A DNA stretch of 64,000 bases from Empedobacter sp036647415 (GCF_036647415.1 NZ_JAVXKG010000009.1:35376-99375); one strand, 5' to 3'; shown: positions 44,886-53,138, counted from the stretch's first letter. A program made the numbers and translations. The notes: generated by a model not told the origin, from the letters alone.

Positions 44886-45320
44886 TCAAAGAATTCCTTC
44901 GTCTGCAAAACTAAGGTAAGAATTTTTAGCCATAATAATATGGTCTAACAATCGAATATCAAATAACTCGCAACACTCTTTAATTTTAGAAGTTATTCGT
45001 TTATCTGATTCACTCGCATTTAAGTTTCCACTTGGGTGGTTATGAGTTATTACAAGAGCAGATGCGTTAGCTTTTAATACCATTCCCATAATTAACCTTA
45101 CATCTATGCTACAAGTGTTTATTCCGCCCTTAAACATGCTTTTAATTCCTAAAACTTGATTCCCTTGGTTTAGTAATAATATTTTGAACTCTTCTTGAAG
45201 TTCAATTGTATCCAAATCCCAATTCGCTTTAAGAACTTGATAAACTTCGCTACTTCCCAATACTTTTATTTTCTCATCAACTTCATTAGTATATGAGATT
45301 TTAATTTCTGATACCTTCAT
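44886..45320 (-). CDS. JAB/RadC-like protein (JAMM motif)
   Basis: This 144-residue protein consists of the RadC C-terminal JAB domain only. The zinc motif HNHPSGNLNASESD (HxHPSGxxxxSxxD) is complete near residues 100-113, and the ending ITHNHP...RLLDHIIMAKNSYLSFADEG is typical. Short RadC-like proteins without the helix-hairpin-helix part are very frequent in mobile elements; their activity is not settled. It is the leftmost gene of the element and is separated from the next gene by a 336-base regulatory-looking region. Confidence 0.88.
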   Translation of the reverse strand: MKVSEIKISYTNEVDEKIKVLGSSEVYQVLKANWDLDTIELQEEFKILLLNQGNQVLGIKSMFKGGINTCSIDVRLIMGMVLKANASALVITHNHPSGNLNASESDKRITSKIKECCELFDIRLLDHIIMAKNSYLSFADEGIL

Positions 45321-45656
45321 TTTTGGCTATAAGATTTTAGAGTAGAGATAAATTTTGTTGATGATTTAGTATCAAAAACAAGCAAGTTTGTTTACCTCTA
45401 CGTTTGTTAAACATTAATTTAAAATCACAGGAGGATGAATAAATCCACCAGAAAAAACCATTCTATTAAAAAGTGGTGAGGGGGATTCCAAATCTTCCAA
45501 AAATAGGTGGGGGTTATTCGAGGGTAGTTTACGTGTTCGAAAATTTTATAAAAATTTTCTGTAGAAATTGTAAAGTTTGTAATTGTAGTGAAAATTAATT
45601 TTTACCCTCTTTATAAAAATACTATTCTAAGAAACAATTGAAAGTAGATTCAAAGG
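45321..45656. promoter_or_regulatory. Intergenic region with TTGTAA array A and CACAGGAG element
   Basis: No gene is visible in these 336 bases. They contain CACAGGAG (45426-45433), a G-rich stretch (45473-45530), a near-perfect A/T palindrome (45539-45560), and an array CTGTAG-TTGTAA-TTGTAA at 45560, 45569 and 45578 (9-bp steps) with a further TTGTAG at 45584. ACCCTC follows at 45604. The same set of elements recurs upstream of the methyltransferase gene, so this is probably the control region of the JAB gene (minus strand). Confidence 0.5.
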
Positions 45657-46271
45657 TTATTTAATAGTCTCCGTAAAATCAAAAAACAAATGCTTCAAAC
45701 TAATTGCATCAGAATGATTTGATTTGTAAATAGATTTTAGTGACTCCTCAGATTTTAAATTTAAAATTTCAGTATTTCTTTTATCTTTCTTTAATAACGA
45801 GTTTATTCCTTTTATCGTTTTATCCAACTCTCCTTCAAGAAGATAACCTAACATACAACCGAGTGGGTATTTTTCAGAAATAAATCTATCCATTCCTTCT
45901 TTAATATAAGCTCTTTTCAAAGATGAACTTTTTTCTTTTAATCTTTTTGCTTCAAAGAAATATTTAAACTCTTTCTCTGATACAAAATTAGCCATCTTCA
46001 AATCAATTCTTGGTAATTTATCTGAAAACCCTTTTGTCTTAGATACGTTTTTTGGAATACGGAACTCGGGAGATAAATGTATTTGATATTTTATCCTTTT
46101 TGGATTTATTTCCATTTTTTCATACAGTTCATAAGAAATATCGTTTTCGTTCCAATCTGATTGTATTATTTTTTCAAATAGTGAAACTTTAAATGCCTCA
46201 ATAATTAACTGACAACAATTTTGCTCAAAAGCTTTTTGGGCTGGAATACTAAACTTCATCGTGAACTCCAT
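45657..46271 (-). CDS. Small PD-(D/E)xK-like nuclease, partner of the methyltransferase
   Basis: The 204-residue protein shows a plausible PD-(D/E)xK active site: RID at residues 88-90 and, after 16 residues, FFEAKRL with E107-x-K109. This is embedded in the strand pattern expected of restriction-type nucleases. A conserved-looking N-terminal helix and a C-terminal region rich in Lys/Ser surround it. Its ATG lies 23 bases inside the end of the methyltransferase gene (another ATG at 46259), so the two are translationally coupled. I infer that it cleaves DNA lacking the partner's methylation, or acts as a tightly linked effector. No database family was identified. Confidence 0.65.
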   Translation of the reverse strand: MEFTMKFSIPAQKAFEQNCCQLIIEAFKVSLFEKIIQSDWNENDISYELYEKMEINPKRIKYQIHLSPEFRIPKNVSKTKGFSDKLPRIDLKMANFVSEKEFKYFFEAKRLKEKSSSLKRAYIKEGMDRFISEKYPLGCMLGYLLEGELDKTIKGINSLLKKDKRNTEILNLKSEESLKSIYKSNHSDAISLKHLFFDFTETIK

Positions 46272-49200
46272 TTAGCATTTCAAGAATTAATTCCGAAGCA
46301 TCTTCCAATGCCATTGATTGTGACCAAAATCTCTGCTGGTTTGGTCTAATTATGTAGATATCATTTCCTATCGAGTAGTTTAATTTTTTTCTAAAATAAA
46401 TATTTTGAGATTTCTTTTCCCAAAGTGATTTGTCTATTTCTTTTAATTCATCATCAATAAACTCTTTAGATATAATTAATTCTTCTTGTTTTTCAGTAAA
46501 AGAAAGTTTTATCATCATTAACGGAGAATTTCTATTGATGCTTTCGAAAATTGTAGCACTTGCAAACAAATTTTGGCTTTCAAGAAAATCATTAAGTTCT
46601 GTGCTGATTATTTTTCCGTATGCTTTTGTTTGTTCTTGCTGAACAGGATATAATGCTACCGATTTTTCCTGTTTATGGAATAAATCAATAGATAAAGAAA
46701 TAGTATCTGAAATACGTATTATATCATTATCTGATATGTCGTACAGTTTTTTTATAGTATTTTCCCAGTACAGAAAATTAAATTGATTTTGTTCTTGATT
46801 CAATAGAGATGGTGTTCTCTCAAAATTTAATTCTGCAAAATTTATTTGTTTCAAACTATTCGTATCTAACTCTGAATATGGAAAATTCAAATATTCAGTC
46901 AAAACAATTCTATCTCTTTCAACACCCCAAGAAGAAGATGTTAAAAAGAAAAAATAGGTTGATAAATTAGAATTAAAAAGAACTGCTATTGATTTTAATT
47001 TATTAGCATCATTAGTGGAGAAGCCATATACTGCTTTATTATAAAACACATCAAAATCGAAGTAGCTTGATACTATATGTTTGTTAGTAATTCCCTCTTT
47101 AATAACAACTAATGGATGTTTGAATAATTGAAGATTATTACGTCTAAATTCACCGTTTACTCTTTCTGTATTTTCTTTAGAAGTATAATATGACTCTATT
47201 TTTCTTGTATCAATATGATATCCATCAACTTGAATTTTATTTTTATCATTTTCTTTAGGATGCAAACCTGAACCATACTCTATTTGATTTTCAATTAAAT
47301 AATCTTTAAAACTAATATGGTTTTTAGTTAATCTTCTTATCAACTCCCAATCATTCATTCCACCCCACATCGCAATTTTCCAAATTTTAGTGTCGGGGTT
47401 TTGACATTCTTCTCGTGGCAAAAATTTTAAGTCTGTGAAATCAATGCTCAACCCTTCAATTACATTGGATTTTATGAATGTTTTTGGAGCATAATAAGCA
47501 ATTTTATTACTTGGATATTTAGGTTGTTCTTTCTTATAAAATACTATACTTATAGGTCCTGTTGCATCTCCAAATAATTGTCCCCCAAAATTTTTCTTAG
47601 CATTCCTAAGAATGGAAAAATTAAAAATTTTTTCTACATAACAGTCATTGAACAACCATTTTCTAAATTTCTGATAAGTTCCACCTGTATTGGTTAAAAC
47701 CTTAGTGTTAAATATCAAAGCTATCTCTCCATAAGGAGCAAACTCTGTCGCTTTATGTAGAAAGGGTAAAACCATTTCTTTAGCAAAACCTTCTGTATCA
47801 CAATAATTGCGAACTGATTCTAACAAATCACTTGTCCCAAATGGAGGATTACCAACAACCAGATTAAATTCAATAGACTCTATTTCTTTATTTTGTGCAA
47901 TGGTGTCTCTACAAAATAAATTTCTGCCTTGTGCTTTTAATGATGTATCATGAGGATTATTTATCAAATTAGGCAAACGATGTTTTTTCTTTTGCCATAA
48001 ATTTTTTGGATCTAAACAGTCAACTAATGCCAAATATAAACTGAACGCAGCTACTTTTATTGCTTGTGGATGCAGTTCAATTCCAAAGATATTGTCGGTT
48101 AATAATTTCTTTAGTTTTTCAAAATCATTTAGCTTTTCCTTATGTTGATTTTCATAGCGTTTTACCAAACGTTTGAAACTCTCAACCAAAAAAATTCCAG
48201 AACCACAACTTGGATCTAAAATTTTTACATTGTAATTATTTTCTCCATTATTAGTTGATAGCTTTTCATTCAAAATAAATTCTACTAATGCAGGAGGAGT
48301 ATAATATGTTCCTGTTTGTTTCTTTAATTCAGGGTCAGTTTTAAATAAGAAATTTTCATAAATCTCACTTAATAGTTCAATCTGAATAATACTAAAATTG
48401 AATAACCTCCAATCTTCAAACAACTTAGTTTGCGGTGTATTATCATTTCCACTGGTGAAACATTTTTTAATAATTTTAAGCTGCTCAGCTTTTACCGTTT
48501 CGTTGTCTTCTATAGTGAATACATTACCATTAAAATCATCTTCTAATCGTTCATAAAGCTTGTATGTAGCTTCTACATCATCTAATATATCAAAATAAGA
48601 ACTCGCCCCTTCTTTATATGTAGAGTAAAGATTTTTATCGGTTGCTCCTCTGTCCTCAAGATATAAAAGGAACAATGAACGAAGAATAATTTTATGTATA
48701 AAATCAATTTCAAGACCTTGATTCTCAAGCTGATTAGCTGTATTCACTAAACTCTCAACCAAATATTTATCAACACGCTTTTGCAAGTTGATTTTATTTC
48801 TGACAAATTGAGCATCTTCTAAAGTCCAAATAATTCCAGTATCAATAGCAATTCTCGAGAATAATTTATTGAGTTCTTGTAGTTGTTCTTTATCAGAATA
48901 TTGATAAGTTTTTATTTCAATACCTTGTAACCCTTTTTGGTAATCAAAATTTTCTTTGGTTTCAATAAGAGGTTTCTCAGAACAATTGTAAATTCGAATC
49001 TCTGTTTCAGAATATGTGTATAAAAACAATACTTTTTTGTAGTTCCAAATTCTACGTTGCGTTTCTGTAATGTTTTTTAAAATCTCGACATCATTGAAGT
49101 TGTTAACTTTTTTCAGAAAAACAGCAGGAAAACTGTTGTTAGTTTCTTCATCTGTATTAAAGTAAACCAAATCAACACCAAAGTCTTTTTCTTTTACTTC

Positions 49201-49302
49201 ACTTAAGATAACAGCTTCGCTGTCCGATAGTTTTTCACTATCAGAATAAACAGACTTTGCTCTGCCCAAGTCAAGAAATTCAAGTATATTCAACTCTACC
49301 AT
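46249..49302 (-). CDS. Large class I N6-adenine DNA methyltransferase (Eco57I/type IIG-like)
   Basis: This 1017-residue protein has a central N6-adenine methyltransferase: LKKQTGTYYTPPALVEFIL, motif I ILDPSCGSGIFLVESFKRL near residue 355-375, IFGIELHPQAIKVAAFSLYLAL, and the catalytic motif IV NLVVGNPPFG near residue 484. The C-terminal half (about 640-1000) resembles a TaqI/Eco57I-type target-recognition and specificity domain. The N-terminal 300 residues are helical with no clear nuclease motif; a weak D...ExK-like pattern is not convincing. In type IIG enzymes the nuclease is usually fused, whereas here it seems to be the small downstream protein. Probable restriction-modification or phage-defence unit. 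Confidence 0.85.
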   Translation of the reverse strand: MVELNILEFLDLGRAKSVYSDSEKLSDSEAVILSEVKEKDFGVDLVYFNTDEETNNSFPAVFLKKVNNFNDVEILKNITETQRRIWNYKKVLFLYTYSETEIRIYNCSEKPLIETKENFDYQKGLQGIEIKTYQYSDKEQLQELNKLFSRIAIDTGIIWTLEDAQFVRNKINLQKRVDKYLVESLVNTANQLENQGLEIDFIHKIILRSLFLLYLEDRGATDKNLYSTYKEGASSYFDILDDVEATYKLYERLEDDFNGNVFTIEDNETVKAEQLKIIKKCFTSGNDNTPQTKLFEDWRLFNFSIIQIELLSEIYENFLFKTDPELKKQTGTYYTPPALVEFILNEKLSTNNGENNYNVKILDPSCGSGIFLVESFKRLVKRYENQHKEKLNDFEKLKKLLTDNIFGIELHPQAIKVAAFSLYLALVDCLDPKNLWQKKKHRLPNLINNPHDTSLKAQGRNLFCRDTIAQNKEIESIEFNLVVGNPPFGTSDLLESVRNYCDTEGFAKEMVLPFLHKATEFAPYGEIALIFNTKVLTNTGGTYQKFRKWLFNDCYVEKIFNFSILRNAKKNFGGQLFGDATGPISIVFYKKEQPKYPSNKIAYYAPKTFIKSNVIEGLSIDFTDLKFLPREECQNPDTKIWKIAMWGGMNDWELIRRLTKNHISFKDYLIENQIEYGSGLHPKENDKNKIQVDGYHIDTRKIESYYTSKENTERVNGEFRRNNLQLFKHPLVVIKEGITNKHIVSSYFDFDVFYNKAVYGFSTNDANKLKSIAVLFNSNLSTYFFFLTSSSWGVERDRIVLTEYLNFPYSELDTNSLKQINFAELNFERTPSLLNQEQNQFNFLYWENTIKKLYDISDNDIIRISDTISLSIDLFHKQEKSVALYPVQQEQTKAYGKIISTELNDFLESQNLFASATIFESINRNSPLMMIKLSFTEKQEELIISKEFIDDELKEIDKSLWEKKSQNIYFRKKLNYSIGNDIYIIRPNQQRFWSQSMALEDASELILEMLNGVHDEV

Positions 49303-49426
49303 CTATATTTCTAAAAATACAAAAATTTATTAAAACCACTTTAATCTGTTACAAACTTAAACATTTTAAATAAAAATATCTATGACTTCACCACGATAAA
49401 AATTTTCTATAACTCTCAAAATATAT

Positions 49427-49497
49427 TTAACATAATTTGGTTATAGTGGGCTTGTCCCCGATAGCCCGTAGGCGACTATAACAACAAGTTATGTTAA
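49427..49497. repeat. Nested inverted repeat of about 70 bases
   Basis: TTAACATAA (49427-49435) pairs with TTATGTTAA (49489-49497). GTTATAGT (49440-49447) pairs with ACTATAAC (49475-49482), and GGGCT (49448-49452) with AGCCC (49463-49467). The interior is GC-rich in a very AT-rich setting, which suggests an RNA hairpin or a cruciform DNA site. Confidence 0.7.
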
Positions 49498-49542
49498 TAT
49501 AGATTTTGTCCGCTGTTTCTATTTAAGTTTCAAGATAGCTTT

Positions 49543-49697
49543 TAAGCACAGGAGATGTAAAGGAGATATCTGTTGAATTTGCAGTTATTGTACTTTTTGT
49601 AACATTGTAAATCTTGTAAACTTATTATTTTTATATATGTATTTTGATTTTTAGTTAATTATAATTTACAATACCTTTTTTAACCCTCCTGTGCTTA
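49543..49697. repeat. Perfect 12-bp inverted repeat around array B
   Basis: TAAGCACAGGAG at 49543-49554 and its exact reverse complement CTCCTGTGCTTA at 49686-49697 enclose TTGTAA array B. A similar but shorter pair flanks the centre at 52302-52352. Confidence 0.75.
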
Positions 49698-49774
49698 CAT
49701 ATAAATAGAAGATATATTGATTTATTATTACATAAATTACAGGGTTACAAAGTGTACAATTTTTACAAATACAA

Positions 49775-49805
49775 AAAACCTCAGCTAAAAATTAGCTGAG
49801 GTTTT
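49775..49805 (-). terminator. Terminator of the DUF3987 gene
   Basis: AAAACCTCAGCTAA pairs perfectly with TTAGCTGAGGTTTT over a 3-base loop. T residues follow on the minus strand. It lies about 60 bases past the stop of the ATPase gene. Confidence 0.88.
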
Positions 49806-49867
49806 ATAATATATTATTAAAACGGAAACAAGATTTACTTGGTTAATCTATATTGTGTTTTTTAACT

Positions 49868-51340
49868 TTAGGAAGTAGCTCTTTTTACCTTCTCATACGA
49901 AGCCCCCTTTTTTCTTAAAAAATTTTTATCCTTCAACATCTTGAAAGCTTTGTTAGCTGAACTTTCAGAAAGATCTAATTTTTTAGTGACAATTTCAACT
50001 CCTTCTTTATTACTAAAAGAAGCTGGTAATGCCTCTAATATTTGCTTTTGAGTATCATTCAAACTTGTTTTTGATTTTCTTTGACTATGCTGAAAAACAT
50101 TTGCTGATTCTATCGAACTTTTCAATAAAAAAGGAAATAACGACAAACCGAAATTAAATGCATTTTCTGAACAATCAAACTCGCTCTTGTCCTCAGTCAA
50201 TTCATCTTTTATTTCCAAAATCGTATATATTGTAAAAATTCTTACTAATATGGCTCCCAATCGTTTCACAGTATCCTCAGATTCTAACCCAGCTTCTACC
50301 AAATATTCGAAAGCTTTTTTCAAATTATCATTCAGTAATTTTTTCTGAACACGAGATAGTTTCATTCTCCTCGCTATTGAATTAACACTTGAGTTAAGAT
50401 CTAAAAACAATTTATTCAACCTTGCCATTTCCTCTTCCTGAGCATCGTAGGTTTCTTCTTCATCATCGTCAATCCAACCAGATTTTTTTATATTATAAAA
50501 CATCATCCTACTATAAAGTCCGTTCTCAGGAGTTCCAATCAATGGAATTAGTTGAAGAGGAGTTCCAGCAATTGCAAGGCTTAATTTAGGGTTTTGACTC
50601 AGCTTCTCTTTAAGACCTACTCTATCGATACTTGCTTCTTCATGATGAAATGAAGTACGAAGAATACTAGAAAAATTTCCCCACTCACTTTTAAAATTTT
50701 GAGATATAGTATCAGCCTCCGTTTCAATTATTAAATTACCACTTTCTCCTGAACCTGCTAACCTTTGAATCATTTTTGAGCTACTAATATTACCCGCAAT
50801 ATGAAAATCTGGATTCTTCGTTTTCAGTTCTTCTAAAAGATCTCTAATAATTTTTTTACCAACTAAAATATTTCCTTTGCCTGAAGCTGCCTTACCAATA
50901 ACCAGCAAATAAAGGTTGGGATAGTACAAATCATTTCTGTGGATTACACTCACATTTGGAAAAATTGAACTAAGACTAGTCAAACAAGACAGTAATGCAA
51001 TATCCTTGTTCTCATCTTTAAAAAAATTTAACAAAGGTTTCAATTCTTCTGGAGCTAACTTATGAACTTCATCTGGTAATTGTGTAGAATCTGGCAACTC
51101 AAAATCATTCGCTTCTACTTCTGACTCGGAGTCACTTTTTGAGACCTCATTTACTTCTTGAATATTCACTATTTCATCCTTCTCTGTTGTAGGGTGTTCT
51201 TCTTTAGTATTTTCTACTACCTTGGTTTGTGAACTTTGCTCTTCCTTAGTATTAACTTTTTCACTAAAACTGTAGCTATGGCTACCTAATCCTGCTTGAG
51301 CCCAATTTCCTACGGGCGTTTTAATATGATTTATTCTCAT
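49868..51340 (-). CDS. DUF3987-type ATPase of a mobile element
   Basis: The 490-residue protein has an N-terminal low-complexity acidic region (about 25-95). An ATPase domain follows, with Walker A GKAASGKGN at residues 149-157, and an acidic region ETEADTISQNFKS that may supply the Walker B. A C-terminal winged-helix-like end (KEGVEIVTKKLDLSESSANKAFKMLKDKNFLRKKG) closes it. DUF3987 proteins are replication-associated helicase/primase-like ATPases found in bacteroidetal mobile elements and phages. It is a candidate for the element's excision- or replication-associated function; no primase domain is visible beside it. Confidence 0.8.
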   Translation of the reverse strand: MRINHIKTPVGNWAQAGLGSHSYSFSEKVNTKEEQSSQTKVVENTKEEHPTTEKDEIVNIQEVNEVSKSDSESEVEANDFELPDSTQLPDEVHKLAPEELKPLLNFFKDENKDIALLSCLTSLSSIFPNVSVIHRNDLYYPNLYLLVIGKAASGKGNILVGKKIIRDLLEELKTKNPDFHIAGNISSSKMIQRLAGSGESGNLIIETEADTISQNFKSEWGNFSSILRTSFHHEEASIDRVGLKEKLSQNPKLSLAIAGTPLQLIPLIGTPENGLYSRMMFYNIKKSGWIDDDEEETYDAQEEEMARLNKLFLDLNSSVNSIARRMKLSRVQKKLLNDNLKKAFEYLVEAGLESEDTVKRLGAILVRIFTIYTILEIKDELTEDKSEFDCSENAFNFGLSLFPFLLKSSIESANVFQHSQRKSKTSLNDTQKQILEALPASFSNKEGVEIVTKKLDLSESSANKAFKMLKDKNFLRKKGASYEKVKRATS

Positions 51341-51448
51341 AATTAATAATGATTCAGGTTTTTAATTTAAACACTTGTTATCCTGAATTCTTTGACAAAT
51401 TTAGAGATGACACAAACAGAACTTTGAAACTAAACCTTTGCTATTTTT

Positions 51449-52237
51449 TTACTGTTTTAGTCTCTTTCTCCTAATAGCTGAACGAATTGAATCTTCACCA
51501 TCTTTATCAATGTAACTTTTGATATCTAGACTTTCACTCAAATTTGTAAACGATACATCTTTTGCTATAACAGGGATTTGAAAAAGATGTGAAAAAATAC
51601 CAATAAATTTGGCTTTTCTCTTTACATCAACTAAGATTTCATTTAACTCATAAAAAAAATCTTCTTTAATTCCTGTAACCGTTTGTACAAAATTATACTC
51701 ATTTGTAACTTCTCCATTAACCATCTCATTAATTCCATTTTCTAAAATGTTCATCAGTATTTTAGTTACAAAAGGATTTTTAACTATTCTTGAGTCACCG
51801 TAACTTGGAGAAAATTTTATCGATTTTATTAAGTCGAACTTGTGATCACCGTTTTCATTAGCTCTATCTTCTTGCAATAAAGTAAAATATTCATTTAAGT
51901 ATGATAATTCTGGTCCAATTGAACCAAATTCATCATAAAGATCTTTATCTTTTTCTCTTCTTAAAGCTTCAATAGTTTTATAATTAAAATAAACCCCTAA
52001 ACTTCTGTAAAACTCAATATTCTCAGATAGGTCAAAATCCTCTAAAAGCAATTTTAATAGATTATCAATAACAACAGGAATCTTGTAAGAAGTGTATCCC
52101 CATTGAGTAGAGAAAACTGTATCTACTAAATCTTTATTAAAGGTGTATTCTATAGTATCATCACCAGCATATTCAATATAATTAGCTTCTTTTTCAGATT
52201 TACTATGATCGATGATATAAAGATTGAATGCTTCCAT
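51449..52237 (-). CDS. Hypothetical protein of the ssrA element
   Basis: The 262-residue product is acidic in its first two-thirds, without signal peptide or membrane helix. It ends in a basic stretch (SIRSAIRRKRLKQ). I recognise no family. Segments such as EFYRSLGVYFNYKTIEALRREKDKD and DEFGSIGPELSYLNEYFTLLQED predict mostly helix. Directly upstream (52251-52273) is TTGTAA array D, so its transcription is likely governed by the same factor as the other element genes. A basic C-terminus might bind nucleic acid; this is speculation. Confidence 0.6.
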   Translation of the reverse strand: MEAFNLYIIDHSKSEKEANYIEYAGDDTIEYTFNKDLVDTVFSTQWGYTSYKIPVVIDNLLKLLLEDFDLSENIEFYRSLGVYFNYKTIEALRREKDKDLYDEFGSIGPELSYLNEYFTLLQEDRANENGDHKFDLIKSIKFSPSYGDSRIVKNPFVTKILMNILENGINEMVNGEVTNEYNFVQTVTGIKEDFFYELNEILVDVKRKAKFIGIFSHLFQIPVIAKDVSFTNLSESLDIKSYIDKDGEDSIRSAIRRKRLKQ

Positions 52238-52399
52238 TATTATGTATTTTTTGTAACTTTTGTAATATTGTAAAAATAGTAGTTTAAATATTATTATCGA
52301 AAGGCTCAGGACTGTTTTACTATATAAAACCTCTACTTTATCTCCTGAGCCTGTAATCTACCATAGTAGCTTCTTACAAAAATTACAAGTTTACAATTT
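52238..52399. promoter_or_regulatory. Symmetric regulatory module with TTGTAA arrays D and E
   Basis: TTGTAA at 52251, 52260 and 52268 (steps 9, 8) and inverse TTACAA at 52374, 52383 and 52391 (steps 9, 8) face each other. Between them lies an inverted pair AGGCTCAGGA (52302-52311) and TCCTGAGCCT (52343-52352). The whole 146-base region is thus a long interrupted palindrome between the unknown gene and the end of the Fic gene, whose stop codon is part of array E. Confidence 0.6.
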
Positions 52400-53134
52400 T
52401 CCCAATATTCTAATCATTCGTTGTAACATTTCTTCTAAATTTTGAATAATAAGATTAATAAAAGGTTCTTTGTTACGTTCGACTTGTGCAGTTTCTAAAG
52501 CAGAATAGTATTTTAATCGACTATCTATATCGCCTTTTAAAATTGCAATTTGGAAACCATTTTGTAATAAGATTAGATTCATTAATAAGCGGGCGGTTCT
52601 TCCGTTTCCTTCTATGAATGGGTGTATCGTTACTAAACGCTCGTGCATTTCGGCACTCAATACAACTGGGTGCAATTTGTCTTTATTCTCATTGTACCAA
52701 AAAAACAAACTTTCCATGTCTTTTGGAACTAAAAACGGTTGAGGTGGAACGTACTTTGCTCCCGAAATCAATACTTGTAAATTTCTATACTTTCCCGCTT
52801 GTTCGTTGTTAATTCCATGCAGGATTAAATAATGAATTTGCAATAAATTTCTTTCCGTAATTGTTTCATTTTGCTGTGCAAGGTCTTTGATATATTCAAT
52901 TGCATGTTGATGATTAACTGCTTCTAAATGCTCATTCAAAGACTTTCCACCTATCGTTAAACCTTTCTCAATTACAAGAGCTGTTTCTTGTAGTGTCAAA
53001 GTGTTTCCCTCTATCTTATTACTTTCATACGTGTATTCAATATCAAGCGCCTTCGTAACCTTATCGCTTTGTAAGTTTCTAAGCTGGTTAAGATGTTGTT
53101 TTAATTCATCTAAATGTTCAAATCTATTTTTCAT
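52391..53134 (-). CDS. Fic family protein (autoinhibited, class II type)
   Basis: I choose the ATG at 53134 (MKNRFEHLDELKQ); a longer frame would use TTG at 53158 and overlap the integrase. The 247-residue protein has the Fic active site HPFIEGNGRTARLLMN with catalytic His171, complete. An N-terminal inhibitory-helix motif SNKIEG (S38 to E42-G43) matches the [S/T]xxxE[G/N] pattern of self-inhibited Fic proteins. The beta-flap ISGAKYVPPQP is also present. Fic enzymes usually transfer AMP to a target protein hydroxyl. It lies 4 bases after the integrase stop, so is probably co-expressed. Possible toxin or stability module; no separate antitoxin gene is needed. Confidence 0.9.
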   Translation of the reverse strand: MKNRFEHLDELKQHLNQLRNLQSDKVTKALDIEYTYESNKIEGNTLTLQETALVIEKGLTIGGKSLNEHLEAVNHQHAIEYIKDLAQQNETITERNLLQIHYLILHGINNEQAGKYRNLQVLISGAKYVPPQPFLVPKDMESLFFWYNENKDKLHPVVLSAEMHERLVTIHPFIEGNGRTARLLMNLILLQNGFQIAILKGDIDSRLKYYSALETAQVERNKEPFINLIIQNLEEMLQRMIRILGKL

Positions 53135-53138
53135 AATT

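Larger units (their letters stand above)
49303..49867. promoter_or_regulatory. Non-coding region with palindromes and TTGTAA arrays B and C
   Basis: No gene is seen in 565 bases. Elements from left to right: a nested palindrome (49427-49497); CACAGGAG (49547-49554) within the arm TAAGCACAGGAG, whose perfect 12-bp inverse CTCCTGTGCTTA is at 49686-49697; TTGTAA at 49597, 49605 and 49614 (array B); then TTACAG/TTACAA/GTACAA/TTACAA at 49737, 49745, 49754 and 49763 (array C); and a terminator at 49775. Arrays B and C are in opposite orientation. This could be a promoter-operator, a replication origin or a transfer-like site. Confidence 0.55.

Noticed and set aside
44736..44948. Small open frame across attL
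   Set aside because: It spans the ssrA-derived repeat and arm-site DNA, has no recognisable product and no neighbours that explain it.
44886..45320. RadC as a DNA-repair gene
   Set aside because: Only the JAB domain is present, and the gene lies in a mobile element; a repair function is not supported.
45678..46271. Small nuclease as an HNH or GIY-YIG enzyme
   Set aside because: No HNH histidines or GIY-YIG pair are visible; the D...ExK pattern fits better.
49427..49497. Integron attC site
   Set aside because: The palindrome lacks GTTRRRY/RYYYAAC core sites, and no integron integrase is present.
45560..52396. TTGTAA arrays as a CRISPR array
   Set aside because: Units are 6 bp with 8-9-bp periodicity, no long repeats or unique spacers, and no cas gene is present.
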